The notes beneath the pieces were generated by a model that was given only the letters and a program-made list of their open reading frames with translations, was not told where the DNA came from and did not search any database. The position numbers were made by a program, and so were the translations under genes. A DNA stretch of 64,000 nt, taken from NCBI GenBank assembly GCA_024278275.1, contig JAJRTN010000172.1, forward strand, positions 1 to 64,000. Reading direction: 5' to 3'. Source of the DNA: Candidatus Hydrogenedentota bacterium. GTDB lineage: Bacteria > Hydrogenedentota > Hydrogenedentia > Hydrogenedentales > JAJRTN01. This document shows, piece after piece, positions 26,447-36,249 of this stretch. The number at the start of each line of letters is the position of its first letter. The stretch's first letter is position 1.

Positions 26447-28972
26447 ATGCCAAAATCAATCATGGTCGATCCCCGGAAGGTGCGTAAAGCCACGCAGGTA
26501 AAAGTGGGCGCCATTCCGGTCAACCAGTACAAGAAGACGGTCAAGCAGGAGATCAAGGACAACAAGGACCTGTCGGCGGGCCGCTGCCTGCGGATCTACC
26601 GCGACATGGTGCTCATTCGCGAATTCGAGTCCATGCTTGACAGCATCAAGAAAACGCAGAAGTACGGCGACGTGAGCTACATGCACGCCGGTCCCGCCCA
26701 CCTCTCCCTGGGGCAGGAAGCCGCCGCCGTGGGCGAGTGCATCCACCTTGGCGTGGAGGATCACATTTGGGGCAGCCACCGCAGCCATGGCGAGGTCATC
26801 GCCAAGGGCCTGCGTGCCGTGGAAGACCTCCAGGGCGCGGAGTTGGAAGCGGTGATGACCTCCTTCTGGGACGGGCGCGTGCTGAAAACCGTCGAAACCC
26901 ACGAACCCGACTGGGAAGGCCTGAAGGTCGGGGTCCGCAACGCCTTCAAAACAACGGAAGCGGAAGAGCGCGGCGTGGACTTTTTGATCTACGGTCTGCT
27001 GGCCGAGATCTTCGCCCGCGAGACGGGCTTCAACAAGGGCCTGGGCGGTTCGATGCACGTCTTCTTCACGCCCTTCGGCATCTATCCGAACAATGCCATC
27101 GTGGGCGGCAGCGCGGACATCGCCACAGGCTCGGCCCTGTTCAAGAAATGCCAGCAGCAGCCCGGCATTTCCGTCGCCAACATCGGCGACGCCTCCTCGG
27201 GCTGCGGTCCGGTGTGGGAAGCCCTCGGCTTCGCCTCCATGGCCCAGTTCAAGAAGCTCTGGGACGGCGCGTACCGGGGCGGCCTCCCCATGCTCTTCAA
27301 TTTCATGAATAACTTCTACGGCATGGGCGGCCAGCCCATCGGCGAGACCATGGGCTATGACTTCATTTCCCGCATCGGTTCGGGCGTGAATCCCGAGAAC
27401 ATGCACGCCGAAACCGTGGACGGAAACAATCCCCTCGCCGTGGCCGAGGCCTACAAGCGCAAGAAGGCGATCCTGCTCAAGGGCGACGGTCCCGTGTTGC
27501 TCGACGTGCAGTGCTACCGCCAGACCGGCCACTCCCCGAGCGACCAGTCCTCCTACCGTGAACGCGAAGAGATCGAGATGTGGCGCAAGGCCGACTGCAT
27601 CGTCGAGTTCGGCGAAAAGCTCATCGCGGCGGGCGTGGCCAAGCAGGCCGATCTCGACGCCATCAAGGCCTACGCCGAACGCAAGATCACCAAGGCGGCC
27701 AAGCTGGCCACCGACCAAGCCATTTCGCCCTACCTGAAGCTCACGGCCGACGCGGGCGTGGCGCCCATCATGTTCTCGAACCGAATTGACGAGGACCTTC
27801 CGGGCATCCGCGAGGGCGACGTGCTCATGCCCATGGAAGAGTGCCCCCGGGTAAAGCTCATCGCCAAGAAGTCCCGCAAGGGCATTGCCGAGAATGGCAA
27901 AGTGCTCAAGGGCAACAAGGCGGTCACCTTCGGCGAAGCCATTTTCGAATCCGTGTTGCACCACTTCTACCATGACTCCCGGCTGGTGGCCTATGGTGAA
28001 GAAAACCGCGACTGGGGCGGCGCTTTCGCCGTCTACCAGGGCCTGACCGAGTGCCTGCCCTACCACCGCCTTTTCAACTCCCCCATTTCCGAGGCCGCCA
28101 TCGTGGGCACCGGCGTGGGCTACGCCCTCGAAGGGGGCCGCGCCCTGGTCGAACTGATGTACTGCGACTTCCTCGGCCGCGCCGGCGACGAAGTGTTCAA
28201 CCAGATGGCCAAGTGGCAGGCCATGTCCGGCGGCTTCTGCCAAATGCCCATGGTCATGCGCGTCTCCGTGGGGAGCAAGTACGGCGCCCAGCATTCCCAG
28301 GACTGGACCACCCTCTGCGCCCACATCCCCGGGCTGAAGGTGGTCTTCCCCGCCACGCCCTATGACGCCAAGGGCATGATCGCCACCGCGCTGAGCGGCT
28401 CGGACCCGGTCATCTTCTTCGAGAGCCAGCGGCTCTACGGTCAGACCGAGACCATTCATCCCGAGGGCGTTCCGAAAGAATACTACCGCATCCCCCTGGG
28501 CGAGCCGAACATGGTGAAGGAAGGCAGCGACCTCACCCTGCTCACCTTCGGCGCCACCCTCTACCGCGCCCAGGAGGCCGTCGCCATCCTGGAGAAGGAG
28601 CACGGGGTCTCGGTCGAATTGATCGACGGCCGCAGCCTGGTGCCCTTCAACTACGACATGCTGGTGGAATCGGTGAAGAAAACCGGCAAGCTCATCCTGT
28701 CGAGCGATGCCTGTGAACGAGGCAGCTTCCTTCACACCATCGCCGGCAACGTCACGCAGATGGCCTTCGATTACCTCGACGCACCCCCGGCGGTCGTGGG
28801 CGCCCAAAACTGGATCGTCCCGGCCTACGAACAGGAAGACGATTTCTTCCCGCAGCCCCACTGGATCGTCGATGCCTACCACACGCAGATTAAGCCGCTC
28901 GCCGGGTATACCCCCGTGAGCGATCGCGGCGTGGAGGCCCTCATGGCCGAGAAGCGTTTCGGCATCTGTTAA
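26447..28972 (+). CDS. 2-oxoacid dehydrogenase E1, alpha-beta fusion (841 aa)
   Basis: RDMVLIREFESMLDSI...GPAHLSLGQEAAAVG...GDASSGCGPVWEALGFASMAQFK...NFMNNFYGMGGQ; beta half VTFGEAIFESVLHHFYHDSRLVAYGEENRDWGG...PISEAAIVGTGVGYALEG. Confidence 0.94.
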   Translation: MPKSIMVDPRKVRKATQVKVGAIPVNQYKKTVKQEIKDNKDLSAGRCLRIYRDMVLIREFESMLDSIKKTQKYGDVSYMHAGPAHLSLGQEAAAVGECIHLGVEDHIWGSHRSHGEVIAKGLRAVEDLQGAELEAVMTSFWDGRVLKTVETHEPDWEGLKVGVRNAFKTTEAEERGVDFLIYGLLAEIFARETGFNKGLGGSMHVFFTPFGIYPNNAIVGGSADIATGSALFKKCQQQPGISVANIGDASSGCGPVWEALGFASMAQFKKLWDGAYRGGLPMLFNFMNNFYGMGGQPIGETMGYDFISRIGSGVNPENMHAETVDGNNPLAVAEAYKRKKAILLKGDGPVLLDVQCYRQTGHSPSDQSSYREREEIEMWRKADCIVEFGEKLIAAGVAKQADLDAIKAYAERKITKAAKLATDQAISPYLKLTADAGVAPIMFSNRIDEDLPGIREGDVLMPMEECPRVKLIAKKSRKGIAENGKVLKGNKAVTFGEAIFESVLHHFYHDSRLVAYGEENRDWGGAFAVYQGLTECLPYHRLFNSPISEAAIVGTGVGYALEGGRALVELMYCDFLGRAGDEVFNQMAKWQAMSGGFCQMPMVMRVSVGSKYGAQHSQDWTTLCAHIPGLKVVFPATPYDAKGMIATALSGSDPVIFFESQRLYGQTETIHPEGVPKEYYRIPLGEPNMVKEGSDLTLLTFGATLYRAQEAVAILEKEHGVSVELIDGRSLVPFNYDMLVESVKKTGKLILSSDACERGSFLHTIAGNVTQMAFDYLDAPPAVVGAQNWIVPAYEQEDDFFPQPHWIVDAYHTQIKPLAGYTPVSDRGVEALMAEKRFGIC

Positions 28973-28993
28973 TCACCGGAAACACGACAAACG

Positions 28994-29028
28994 ACGGCCT
29001 CCGCCCCTTGGCGCGGGGGCCGTTTTTT
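28994..29028 (+). terminator. Rho-independent terminator after E1 gene
   Basis: acggcctccgc / gcgggggccgt 11-bp stem followed by T6. Confidence 0.85.
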
Positions 29029-29087
29029 CAAAACCGGGGCCGGTAAAATGCGAAGGGACAGGCATCCTTGGCGCGCCTGTACATCCC

Positions 29088-29345
29088 TTACGAACGGCTT
29101 TGCCCGTCCTTCACCTGGAGCCGACGGATGGCTTCGCCCTGTCGGGCGAGAACGCGCAGGATGCAGCCCCCAAGAACCAGCAAAACCGCCAGCGTGAGCA
29201 GGGAAAGAAACACCAACAGGGGAAGCAACCGGGCGTCTTCGCTTCCCGTGATAAAGAAATAGATGAAACGCATGAGGGGTACGACAGCCACCAAGGCGGC
29301 GAAAAGCCCGATATAGAGAATGATGAGTCCGGCGCGCTTTTCCAT
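29088..29345 (-). CDS. Small two-TM membrane protein
   Basis: MEKRAGLIILYIGLFAALVAVVPLMRFIYFFITGSEDARLLPLLVFLSLLTLAVLLVLGGCILRVLARQGEAIRRLQ. Confidence 0.6.
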   Translation of the reverse strand: MEKRAGLIILYIGLFAALVAVVPLMRFIYFFITGSEDARLLPLLVFLSLLTLAVLLVLGGCILRVLARQGEAIRRLQVKDGQSRS

Positions 29346-29510
29346 GGTGTTCTCCTTTCCTGACCGGGCCGAGCCGGAACCAAGTATTTCATCGCCACGG
29401 AGAACCGTGGCTCCAAAGAAAAGTAATTCCGTCATCCCCGCGTCCGCGAGCATGACGGAAGGGCGGGGCAAACACGTTTTCGTGATATTTTTCCAGGGGC
29501 AAGGGATCCA

Positions 29511-29679
29511 GCCCGGATATTTCACCAGCCTCCTGTTGCGCACGCGTATCCCGGGCCATCGCAAGGACCTGTCCCGTTCGGTGAACTACTCCACGCGCTG
29601 TCGTCCGCCTCGTTTCGCCAGGCCCCTGGCCTGGCTCCATCGGTACATGCTCACGACGGGGTGGGTGAAATATCCGGGC
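29511..29679. repeat. Intergenic segment bounded by 16-bp perfect inverted repeats (gcccggatatttcacc / ggtgaaatatccgggc)
   Basis: Direct reading 29511-29526 and 29664-29679. Confidence 0.75.
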
Positions 29680-29692
29680 TAGAATATCCGGG

Positions 29693-30658
29693 CTAGCGGC
29701 CAAAACGCCGCGCGTGTTCGCGGTATTCCATTTCCCGGATGCGCCAGCGGATCTCCTCAAGCAACTGGCGGTTGACGGTGATCAGTTCCGCCATGAGGCC
29801 CACGGCAATCATGGTGACGCCGAGACCGATAAAGAGTACGGCAAAGATGAGGGACTGGATATGCCCGTCACCCTGTCCGTGAAAATAGAAAATGAGGAAT
29901 CGAATGGTCGGAACGAGTCCCAGCAGGATACCGATGCCACCGAGAAAGGTGAAGAACCGGAAGGGCCGGTAGGTCATGAAAATACGGACGATGGTGAAAA
30001 GCGACCGCTGTACGTAGGTCGGGATATTCTTCACCAGCCGCGAGGGACGCAGCTCGTCGTTGGTGCGAATGGGCACCGACGTGATGGACATGTTCTTCCG
30101 CCCGGCCTGGATGATCGTTTCCAGCGTGTAGGTGTAGTTGTCGAAAACATCCAGGCGGGTCGCGGCCTCGCGGGTCATGGCGCGGAAGCCGCTGGGGGCG
30201 TCGGGGATCTTGGTGCCGCTCGCCATCTGCACCACCCACGACCCCAGCTTCTGCAAGACCTTTTTCGTGGGAGAGAAATGATCCGTGTCGTTGATGGGGC
30301 GCTCGCCCACCACGATCTCCGCCTCGCGACGCAGAATGGGGGCAATCAGCTTGGGAATGTCATCGGCGTTGTACTGGTTGTCCGCGTCGGTGTTGACGAT
30401 GATGTCCGCGCCGTTCTTCAGGCAGTAATCCAGGCCGGCCGTGAAAGCGCGCGCCAGGCCGCGGTTGATATGGTTGCTCACCACATGGTCCACGCCATGG
30501 GCACGGGCCACCTCCACCGTGCGGTCCGTTGAGCCGTCGTCGATAATAAGCCACTCGACCACGTCTACCCCGGGAATCTCCCGGGGCAGGGCATCCAGCG
30601 CCACGCCGATGGTTTCTTCCTCGTTGTAGCACGGGATCTGGATGATAAGTTTGGTCAT
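29693..30658 (-). CDS. GT2 glycosyltransferase with C-terminal TM helices
   Basis: LIIQIPCYNEEETIGVALDALP...IIDDGSTDRTVEVA...NTDADNQYNADDI. Confidence 0.93.
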   Translation of the reverse strand: MTKLIIQIPCYNEEETIGVALDALPREIPGVDVVEWLIIDDGSTDRTVEVARAHGVDHVVSNHINRGLARAFTAGLDYCLKNGADIIVNTDADNQYNADDIPKLIAPILRREAEIVVGERPINDTDHFSPTKKVLQKLGSWVVQMASGTKIPDAPSGFRAMTREAATRLDVFDNYTYTLETIIQAGRKNMSITSVPIRTNDELRPSRLVKNIPTYVQRSLFTIVRIFMTYRPFRFFTFLGGIGILLGLVPTIRFLIFYFHGQGDGHIQSLIFAVLFIGLGVTMIAVGLMAELITVNRQLLEEIRWRIREMEYREHARRFGR

Positions 30659-30850
30659 ATTCCGCCTGTTGTGCCAATCAGCTAGAACGCGAGTATAGCA
30701 GAAAGGGGTGGGGGGCCGGCCACCGGAAGGCTGCCGCTTTCCATACCGGCGGCCTGCCGCTTCTTGACCATTTCACTGGTGCGCAGGAAATATGATGGAC
30801 CACAAGAAAGGGGGCAGCAAGCTGCCGCACTCCATACCGGGCTGCCGCAC

Positions 30851-32719
30851 TCAATCCAGGTACTGCCGCTGCCACTGCTCGAAGACGATCAGCGCCCAGA
30901 GGCGCCAGGTGTGGTCCCGTCGTCCCGCGCGGTGGTCGCGTACCATGGCGTGGACGGCCGCGGCTTCGAAGAAACCACGCCGCCGCAGGGTCTCGCCGGA
31001 GAGGCACTCCTCCAGCAGGGGCCGCAGACGGGTATTGAGCCACGCGCCCATGGGCGGGTTGAATCCCTGTTTTCCGCGCCGCACGTCGGCCCCGGGGAGA
31101 CGGCCCGCCATTCGCCGGCGCAGGAGATACTTCGAAACACGGCCCCTGACTTTCAGGTCGCCCGGCGCGCCGGCCATCAGTTCGATGAGCCGGTGATCCG
31201 CCAGGGGCACCCGCGCCTCCAGCCCGTGGGCCATGCTCATGCGGTCGCCGTAGTGCAGCACGTTGTTGGGCAGGAAGGCGTTTACGTCAATGTACATGGC
31301 CCGCGTCACCGGGTCATTCGTGCCGGATTCATCCGCCAGTTGCCGAAGATGATCCAGCGGATCACGGCCGGCGAGTTCACGGCGCAAACTGCCCGTGTAG
31401 AGGGCCTGCCGCTGATCGTGGGTGTAGTGACTCAGCCAACCCGCGTACATATCGACCGGGTCGAGGAGCGAGCCCGCCGAGAAGGCGCGAAGCCTGCGCA
31501 AGGCATGGAAGCCCCGGGTGCTTTCGGGGAGCAACTGTACCAGTGGATCGATCACGCCACCCCGAAACCAGGCGGGGAGCTTCCGGTACGTCTCGGCCAC
31601 CTGCACGCCCCGGTAGCGCGGGTAGCCGCCGAAACACTCGTCGCCACCATCGCCGGAAAGGACCACCTTCACCCGTCTGCGCACCGTCTCGCACAACACG
31701 TAGGACAGCAGCGCGGTGGGGTTGCCGAAGGGCTCATCAAAATGGGACACCATGGCGGGGAGCAGCGTGGCCACGTCGGCCTCGACGGTCTGTTCGTGGT
31801 GGTTGGTGCCCAAGTGTTGCGCCAGGCCTCGGGCTTCTTTCGTTTCGTCATACAGGGCACCCTCTCGACCGAAGCCGATGGTGAAGGTCCGCGGCGTGCC
31901 CCCCTCTTGTTTCATGTAGTGGACGATGGACGACGAGTCCAGCCCGCCGCTGAGGAACACGCCCAGGGGGACGTCGGCGAGGAGGTACCTGGCCACGGTC
32001 TCGCTGAGGGCCGCGTCGAGTTCCTCCAGCCAGTCCTTCTCGGGACGTGCCACGGGATCGGTTCGCAATCGCCAGTAACGGCGCATGGTGAGTGTGCCCG
32101 CCTTCCACACCGCGATGTGGGCGGGAGGCAACTGGCGAATGGCGCGGTAAATGGTGCGCGGCGGCACCGTGTGGAGAAAGGCGAGGTAATCGTCCAGCCC
32201 CTCGGGATCCATGGCGCGACCAATCCCGGGACAGGCCAGGAGCGCCTTCATCTCGGAGGCAAAGTAGAGCGTGTCGCCCACTTGCGCATGGTAGAGGGGC
32301 TTCACGCCGATGGGATCGCGTGCCAGCAGGAGCCGCCGTTCCGTGCCGTCCCACAGGGCGAAGGCGAACATGCCCTGGAAATGGGTGACACATTCGTCGC
32401 CATACTCGGCATAGGCTGCGAGGATCACCTCCGTGTCGGACCTCGTGCGAAAGACATGGCCCCGGGCTTCGAGATTCCGGCGCAGTTCCCGGTAGTTGTA
32501 AACCTCGCCGTTGTAGACGAGCCAGTAGCGGCCGTCCCCGTAGGCCATGGGCTGATGGCCGCCGTCGAGATCGATGATACTCAGGCGGCAATGACCCAGC
32601 GTGATCCCCTCTTCGGCATGGCATCCCGCGTCATCCGGGCCGCGATGGGCCAGGAGCTCCGTCATGCGAAGGACCAGCGCCTCGTCGCGCCGTCCCGCCA
32701 TGCCCGCGATGCCGCACAC
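30851..32719 (-). CDS. asnB: Asparagine synthase (glutamine-hydrolysing)
   Basis: GTG start, VCGIAGMAGRRDE...LAHRGPDDAGCHAEEGITLGHCRLSIIDLDGGHQPM; C-term VPLGVFLSGGLDSSSIVH (PP-loop). Confidence 0.94.
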   Translation of the reverse strand: MCGIAGMAGRRDEALVLRMTELLAHRGPDDAGCHAEEGITLGHCRLSIIDLDGGHQPMAYGDGRYWLVYNGEVYNYRELRRNLEARGHVFRTRSDTEVILAAYAEYGDECVTHFQGMFAFALWDGTERRLLLARDPIGVKPLYHAQVGDTLYFASEMKALLACPGIGRAMDPEGLDDYLAFLHTVPPRTIYRAIRQLPPAHIAVWKAGTLTMRRYWRLRTDPVARPEKDWLEELDAALSETVARYLLADVPLGVFLSGGLDSSSIVHYMKQEGGTPRTFTIGFGREGALYDETKEARGLAQHLGTNHHEQTVEADVATLLPAMVSHFDEPFGNPTALLSYVLCETVRRRVKVVLSGDGGDECFGGYPRYRGVQVAETYRKLPAWFRGGVIDPLVQLLPESTRGFHALRRLRAFSAGSLLDPVDMYAGWLSHYTHDQRQALYTGSLRRELAGRDPLDHLRQLADESGTNDPVTRAMYIDVNAFLPNNVLHYGDRMSMAHGLEARVPLADHRLIELMAGAPGDLKVRGRVSKYLLRRRMAGRLPGADVRRGKQGFNPPMGAWLNTRLRPLLEECLSGETLRRRGFFEAAAVHAMVRDHRAGRRDHTWRLWALIVFEQWQRQYLD

Positions 32720-32720
32720 C

Positions 32721-33866
32721 TCAGCGGTTTCCTTCCAGCCTGGCGAAGGCCGCCAGCAAACGCTGTTCGTCCTGTTGCCAGTTGTACTTCTCTTCCACGA
32801 TACGCCGGCCATTGGCCCCCAACCGGGCCGCCCGCGCCGGGTCCCGCAGCAGGCCGCCGACGGCCCCCGCGATGGCTTCCGGGGAGGTCACGTCCACCAG
32901 GACACCCGCGTCGGCCTCCCGGACAATACGCGCCACTTCAATGGCGAAATCCGGGGCGACCACGGGGGTGCTCTCGCGCATGTAGTCGAATAGCTTGTGG
33001 GGCATGGCGAGGGTGTGGTTGCGCGGGCCGGGCTGGAAAAGGATCAGCCCCACCTTCGCCACGCTGATAAAGGCGGGCACGGCATCGAAGGGCACGGTGC
33101 CGGGGAGCAGGAGGTGCTCTTCGAGTCCCGCCCGTTGGATGGCCCGGCGGTAGTCCGCCTCGTCGCCGAAAACGTAATCGCCCAGCACAATACACCGAAT
33201 GTCCGGGAAGTCCCTGACCAGCAGCTTCATGGCGTCCAGCAGTTGGTACGACCCGCGCACGTCGCCAAACTGGCCCTGGTGAATGAGGGTGGGACGGTGG
33301 GCGTAGCGAGCCTTCAATGCCTCCGGCGCGTCGTCGCACGGGGGCTGGAGGTGGTTGGTATTGATCACCGTCACCCGCGGCACCTTGAGGCCCGACCACT
33401 CGGCCTCGAAGCTGTCCCGCGTGAGGATGACGAGATCGGTGTAGCGCGCGAAGAGGCGCATGAAGCGCACCGTGAGCCAGGTCATCAAACCCCGGAAAGG
33501 ACGGGGGAAGAACTTGGCGAACTCCGTGGGCACGTGCTCGTGCATGTCGAAGACCACCTTGCCGCCCGCCACGAACTTGATGCACAGGGCCGCCACCCAC
33601 GACTCCGGTTCGGGCGCGAGGTACACGTCGGCCTGTTCACGCCGCCCCAGGCGAATGAGCCGTCCCACCGAAACCAACCGCCCCTTTTTCGAGGCCGCCG
33701 GGGGAATGCGAACGAAGCGCACGCCCCCGGATTCCTTCGGCAGGGCTTCCCGGGACGGGGCGATGGAAACCACCTCGTGGCCCGCGCCGACCAGGCTGCG
33801 GGCCACCTTCTGGAAGACCCGTTTGTCGCAGGCCTCGTGGATCACGTTGAGCAGGCAGACCTTCAC
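32721..33866 (-). CDS. GT4-type glycosyltransferase
   Basis: KVCLLNVIHEACDKRVFQKVARSLVGAGHEVVSIAP...LLLPGTVPFDAVPAFISVAKVGLILFQPG. Confidence 0.85.
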   Translation of the reverse strand: MKVCLLNVIHEACDKRVFQKVARSLVGAGHEVVSIAPSREALPKESGGVRFVRIPPAASKKGRLVSVGRLIRLGRREQADVYLAPEPESWVAALCIKFVAGGKVVFDMHEHVPTEFAKFFPRPFRGLMTWLTVRFMRLFARYTDLVILTRDSFEAEWSGLKVPRVTVINTNHLQPPCDDAPEALKARYAHRPTLIHQGQFGDVRGSYQLLDAMKLLVRDFPDIRCIVLGDYVFGDEADYRRAIQRAGLEEHLLLPGTVPFDAVPAFISVAKVGLILFQPGPRNHTLAMPHKLFDYMRESTPVVAPDFAIEVARIVREADAGVLVDVTSPEAIAGAVGGLLRDPARAARLGANGRRIVEEKYNWQQDEQRLLAAFARLEGNR

Positions 33867-36001
33867 GGCGATGCCTTGCCCCCCGCGCCGAGGGCCTCGA
33901 CGGCAATGCGGGTGGCCCGGAGACCGTCCTCGGCGGTGATGTCGAGTTGGCCTTCCCCGCGAACGGCGCGGATAAAATGTTCCATGATGGCGAACTGGCC
34001 CTTGTCCTCGGCGCGGCCATGGGCGTTCTTGCCCCGAAGGCCCGCGAAGGTGACGCCGCGAAAATCGTCGATCACCACGCCGCCCCCGCCCGCGTAAGCC
34101 TCCACCCGCTCCTTGCCCAGGCCAAGATGGCCGAGGGTCGTGTAGATCACCGTGGCGGACGAACCATTCTGGAAGCGCAGGTGTACGCTGAGGTTGTCTT
34201 CCGGCGGCGACAGGGCCGAATCCGACCGGATGCCACCTGCCGTCACGTTCACCACCTCCGAGCCCGCCAGCCAGCAGCCCAGGTCGAAGAAATGCACCGC
34301 CTCCCCCAGGATGCGTCCACCACCCACCCCGGGATCACGGGTCCAGTGATCCGGCGGAAGAGGGCCGGCGTTGCAGCGATAGAGAATCATGCGCGGCCCC
34401 GGCGTGCCGTCGAGGGCTTTCTTCGCGGCCCGCGCATGGGCGGAGAAACGGCGGTTGAAGCCCACCGTAACCAGCACGCCCCGTTCCGTCGCGGCTTCGG
34501 CTATGCGTTCGCAATCCGCGACGGTCAGGGCCAGGGGCTTCTCCACGAAAACATGCTTCCCCGCCTCGATGGCGGCGAGGGTCATTTCCGCGTGGAGGTT
34601 GTGGCGCGTGGCGACGACCACCGCCAAGACCCGGTCGTCGGCCAGCACTTCCCGGTAGTCCGTGGCGCAATAGCGCGCGCCGAACTTTTCGGCGGACGCC
34701 TTCGCCTTGCTCCCGGTGCGGGCCACCACCGCCTCGATGCGTACGCCGGGAATCCTGTTCAGGCCGGGCAGGTGGTAGGCGGTGGCGAAAGACCCGGCGC
34801 CGATGACCGCCACGCCCACCTCGCCGGAAACCGGCGTTTCCATGTTTACCATCTGCACCCGTTCGGGCGCCGTGAAGGTCTCCGGCGGCGGACCATGGGT
34901 GATGATCGCGGAGATGGTGTTCTCGTCCCCGCCCAGGATGGCCTGGTACGCATCGGCCGCGTCGTCCACGCTATGCTCCACGGAAATGAGCGGCTTGACC
35001 CGGACCTTGCCCTCGGCGATCATGCGGAGGAATTCGCCCATGTTGCGGCCCTCGGTCCAGCGCACGTAACCAATGGGATAGTCCAACCCCTTTTCCTCGT
35101 AGGCCGGATTGTAGCGACCGGGGCCGTAAGAGCAGGAGAGACGAAAATCGAGTTCCTTGAGGTAAAGCGGCTCCCGCTGGAGATTCATACCCACGGCGCC
35201 CACCACCACCACGCGCCCTTTCTGGCGGCAGCAATCCAGGGCCTGGTTCGTGACCTCGCTGCCCTTCGACGCCGCGCAGACCAGCACCGCGTCCGCGCCG
35301 TAGCCGCCGGTCCACTCGGCCACCACATCGGCCAGCCGATCCGGCGCGCAGACCGCTTCCGCGCCCAGTTCCCGCGCCAGTTCGCGCTTCGCGGCGATGG
35401 GGTCGCAACCGATGACCCGGCACCCCGCGGCACGGGCCACCTGGGCCGCCAGTTGCCCCAGGAGCCCCAAGCCGGAAACGACGAAGGTCTCGCCGAACTG
35501 CGGCTCGGCACGGCGCACACCCTGCATGGCGATGGCACCCAGGGTGACGAACGCCGCTTCCTCGAAATCGACCCCGTCCGGGATGGGCGTCAGCAGGGCA
35601 TGGGGAACCGCGTTGTACCCCGCGTGGGAAGCATAGCCCACGCCCGAGCACGCCACGCGGTCGCCCACGGCGAAACCGGGCACGTCCTCCGCGCACTCCA
35701 CGATAACCCCTGCGGTGCTGTAGCCCGGCGCCTGGAACTCGAAGAGCTTCGACTTGATCACCTCGATGGTGCCCTTCACCCCCACGCTCGCCAGTTTCCG
35801 CTTCACCTTTTCCAGGTTGAGCGGGTCCCGGGCCTTTTTCAGGACATAGCCCGCCGTGCCGCCGTCCGAGACAAAGCCCGACTCCGTGCCCGAACTGATG
35901 AGCGAGTGGGTCACCGCCACCAGCGCCATACCCGGGGAAAGCCCCGGCGGCGGAACCTCCACCACCTCGACTTTTCCGCCTTTGACGAGAACCTGTTTCA
36001 T
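33863..36001 (-). CDS. Bi-domain oxidoreductase: Zn-type MDR dehydrogenase plus Gfo/Idh/MocA domain
   Basis: MKQVLVKGGKVEVVEVPPPGLSPGMALVAVTHSLISSGTE...; VAVIGAGSFATAYHLPGLNRIPGVRIEAV...AGKHVFVEKPLALT. Confidence 0.93.
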   Translation of the reverse strand: MKQVLVKGGKVEVVEVPPPGLSPGMALVAVTHSLISSGTESGFVSDGGTAGYVLKKARDPLNLEKVKRKLASVGVKGTIEVIKSKLFEFQAPGYSTAGVIVECAEDVPGFAVGDRVACSGVGYASHAGYNAVPHALLTPIPDGVDFEEAAFVTLGAIAMQGVRRAEPQFGETFVVSGLGLLGQLAAQVARAAGCRVIGCDPIAAKRELARELGAEAVCAPDRLADVVAEWTGGYGADAVLVCAASKGSEVTNQALDCCRQKGRVVVVGAVGMNLQREPLYLKELDFRLSCSYGPGRYNPAYEEKGLDYPIGYVRWTEGRNMGEFLRMIAEGKVRVKPLISVEHSVDDAADAYQAILGGDENTISAIITHGPPPETFTAPERVQMVNMETPVSGEVGVAVIGAGSFATAYHLPGLNRIPGVRIEAVVARTGSKAKASAEKFGARYCATDYREVLADDRVLAVVVATRHNLHAEMTLAAIEAGKHVFVEKPLALTVADCERIAEAATERGVLVTVGFNRRFSAHARAAKKALDGTPGPRMILYRCNAGPLPPDHWTRDPGVGGGRILGEAVHFFDLGCWLAGSEVVNVTAGGIRSDSALSPPEDNLSVHLRFQNGSSATVIYTTLGHLGLGKERVEAYAGGGGVVIDDFRGVTFAGLRGKNAHGRAEDKGQFAIMEHFIRAVRGEGQLDITAEDGLRATRIAVEALGAGGKASP

Positions 36002-36249
36002 GGACACATTACACCGTGGGTTGATTTGGACGGGCAACCATCACCCGCACAAGAGCATCATACCGCCACGAAACGCGTGAGTCTAGGCGGTACCGTCGCG
36101 GCGTGGGCGGGACGCCCGTCACAGGCGTTCCCACGGAGAACCGTGGGAACGAGGAAATCGGAAGGGCACCGCTGCCCAGAGCCAACCTGCGGACCGTCCG
36201 TGCCGCGCGCGTCATCCCCGCGAATGCTTGAGGCATTGAGGCGGTGCGC

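Noticed and set aside
26456-28882. 808-aa minus-strand ORF opposite the E1 gene
   Set aside because: Antisense shadow ORF caused by high GC third positions; the plus strand encodes a clear E1 protein
30764-33067. 767-aa plus-strand ORF opposite asnB/GT4
   Set aside because: Shadow ORF; minus-strand genes are well supported
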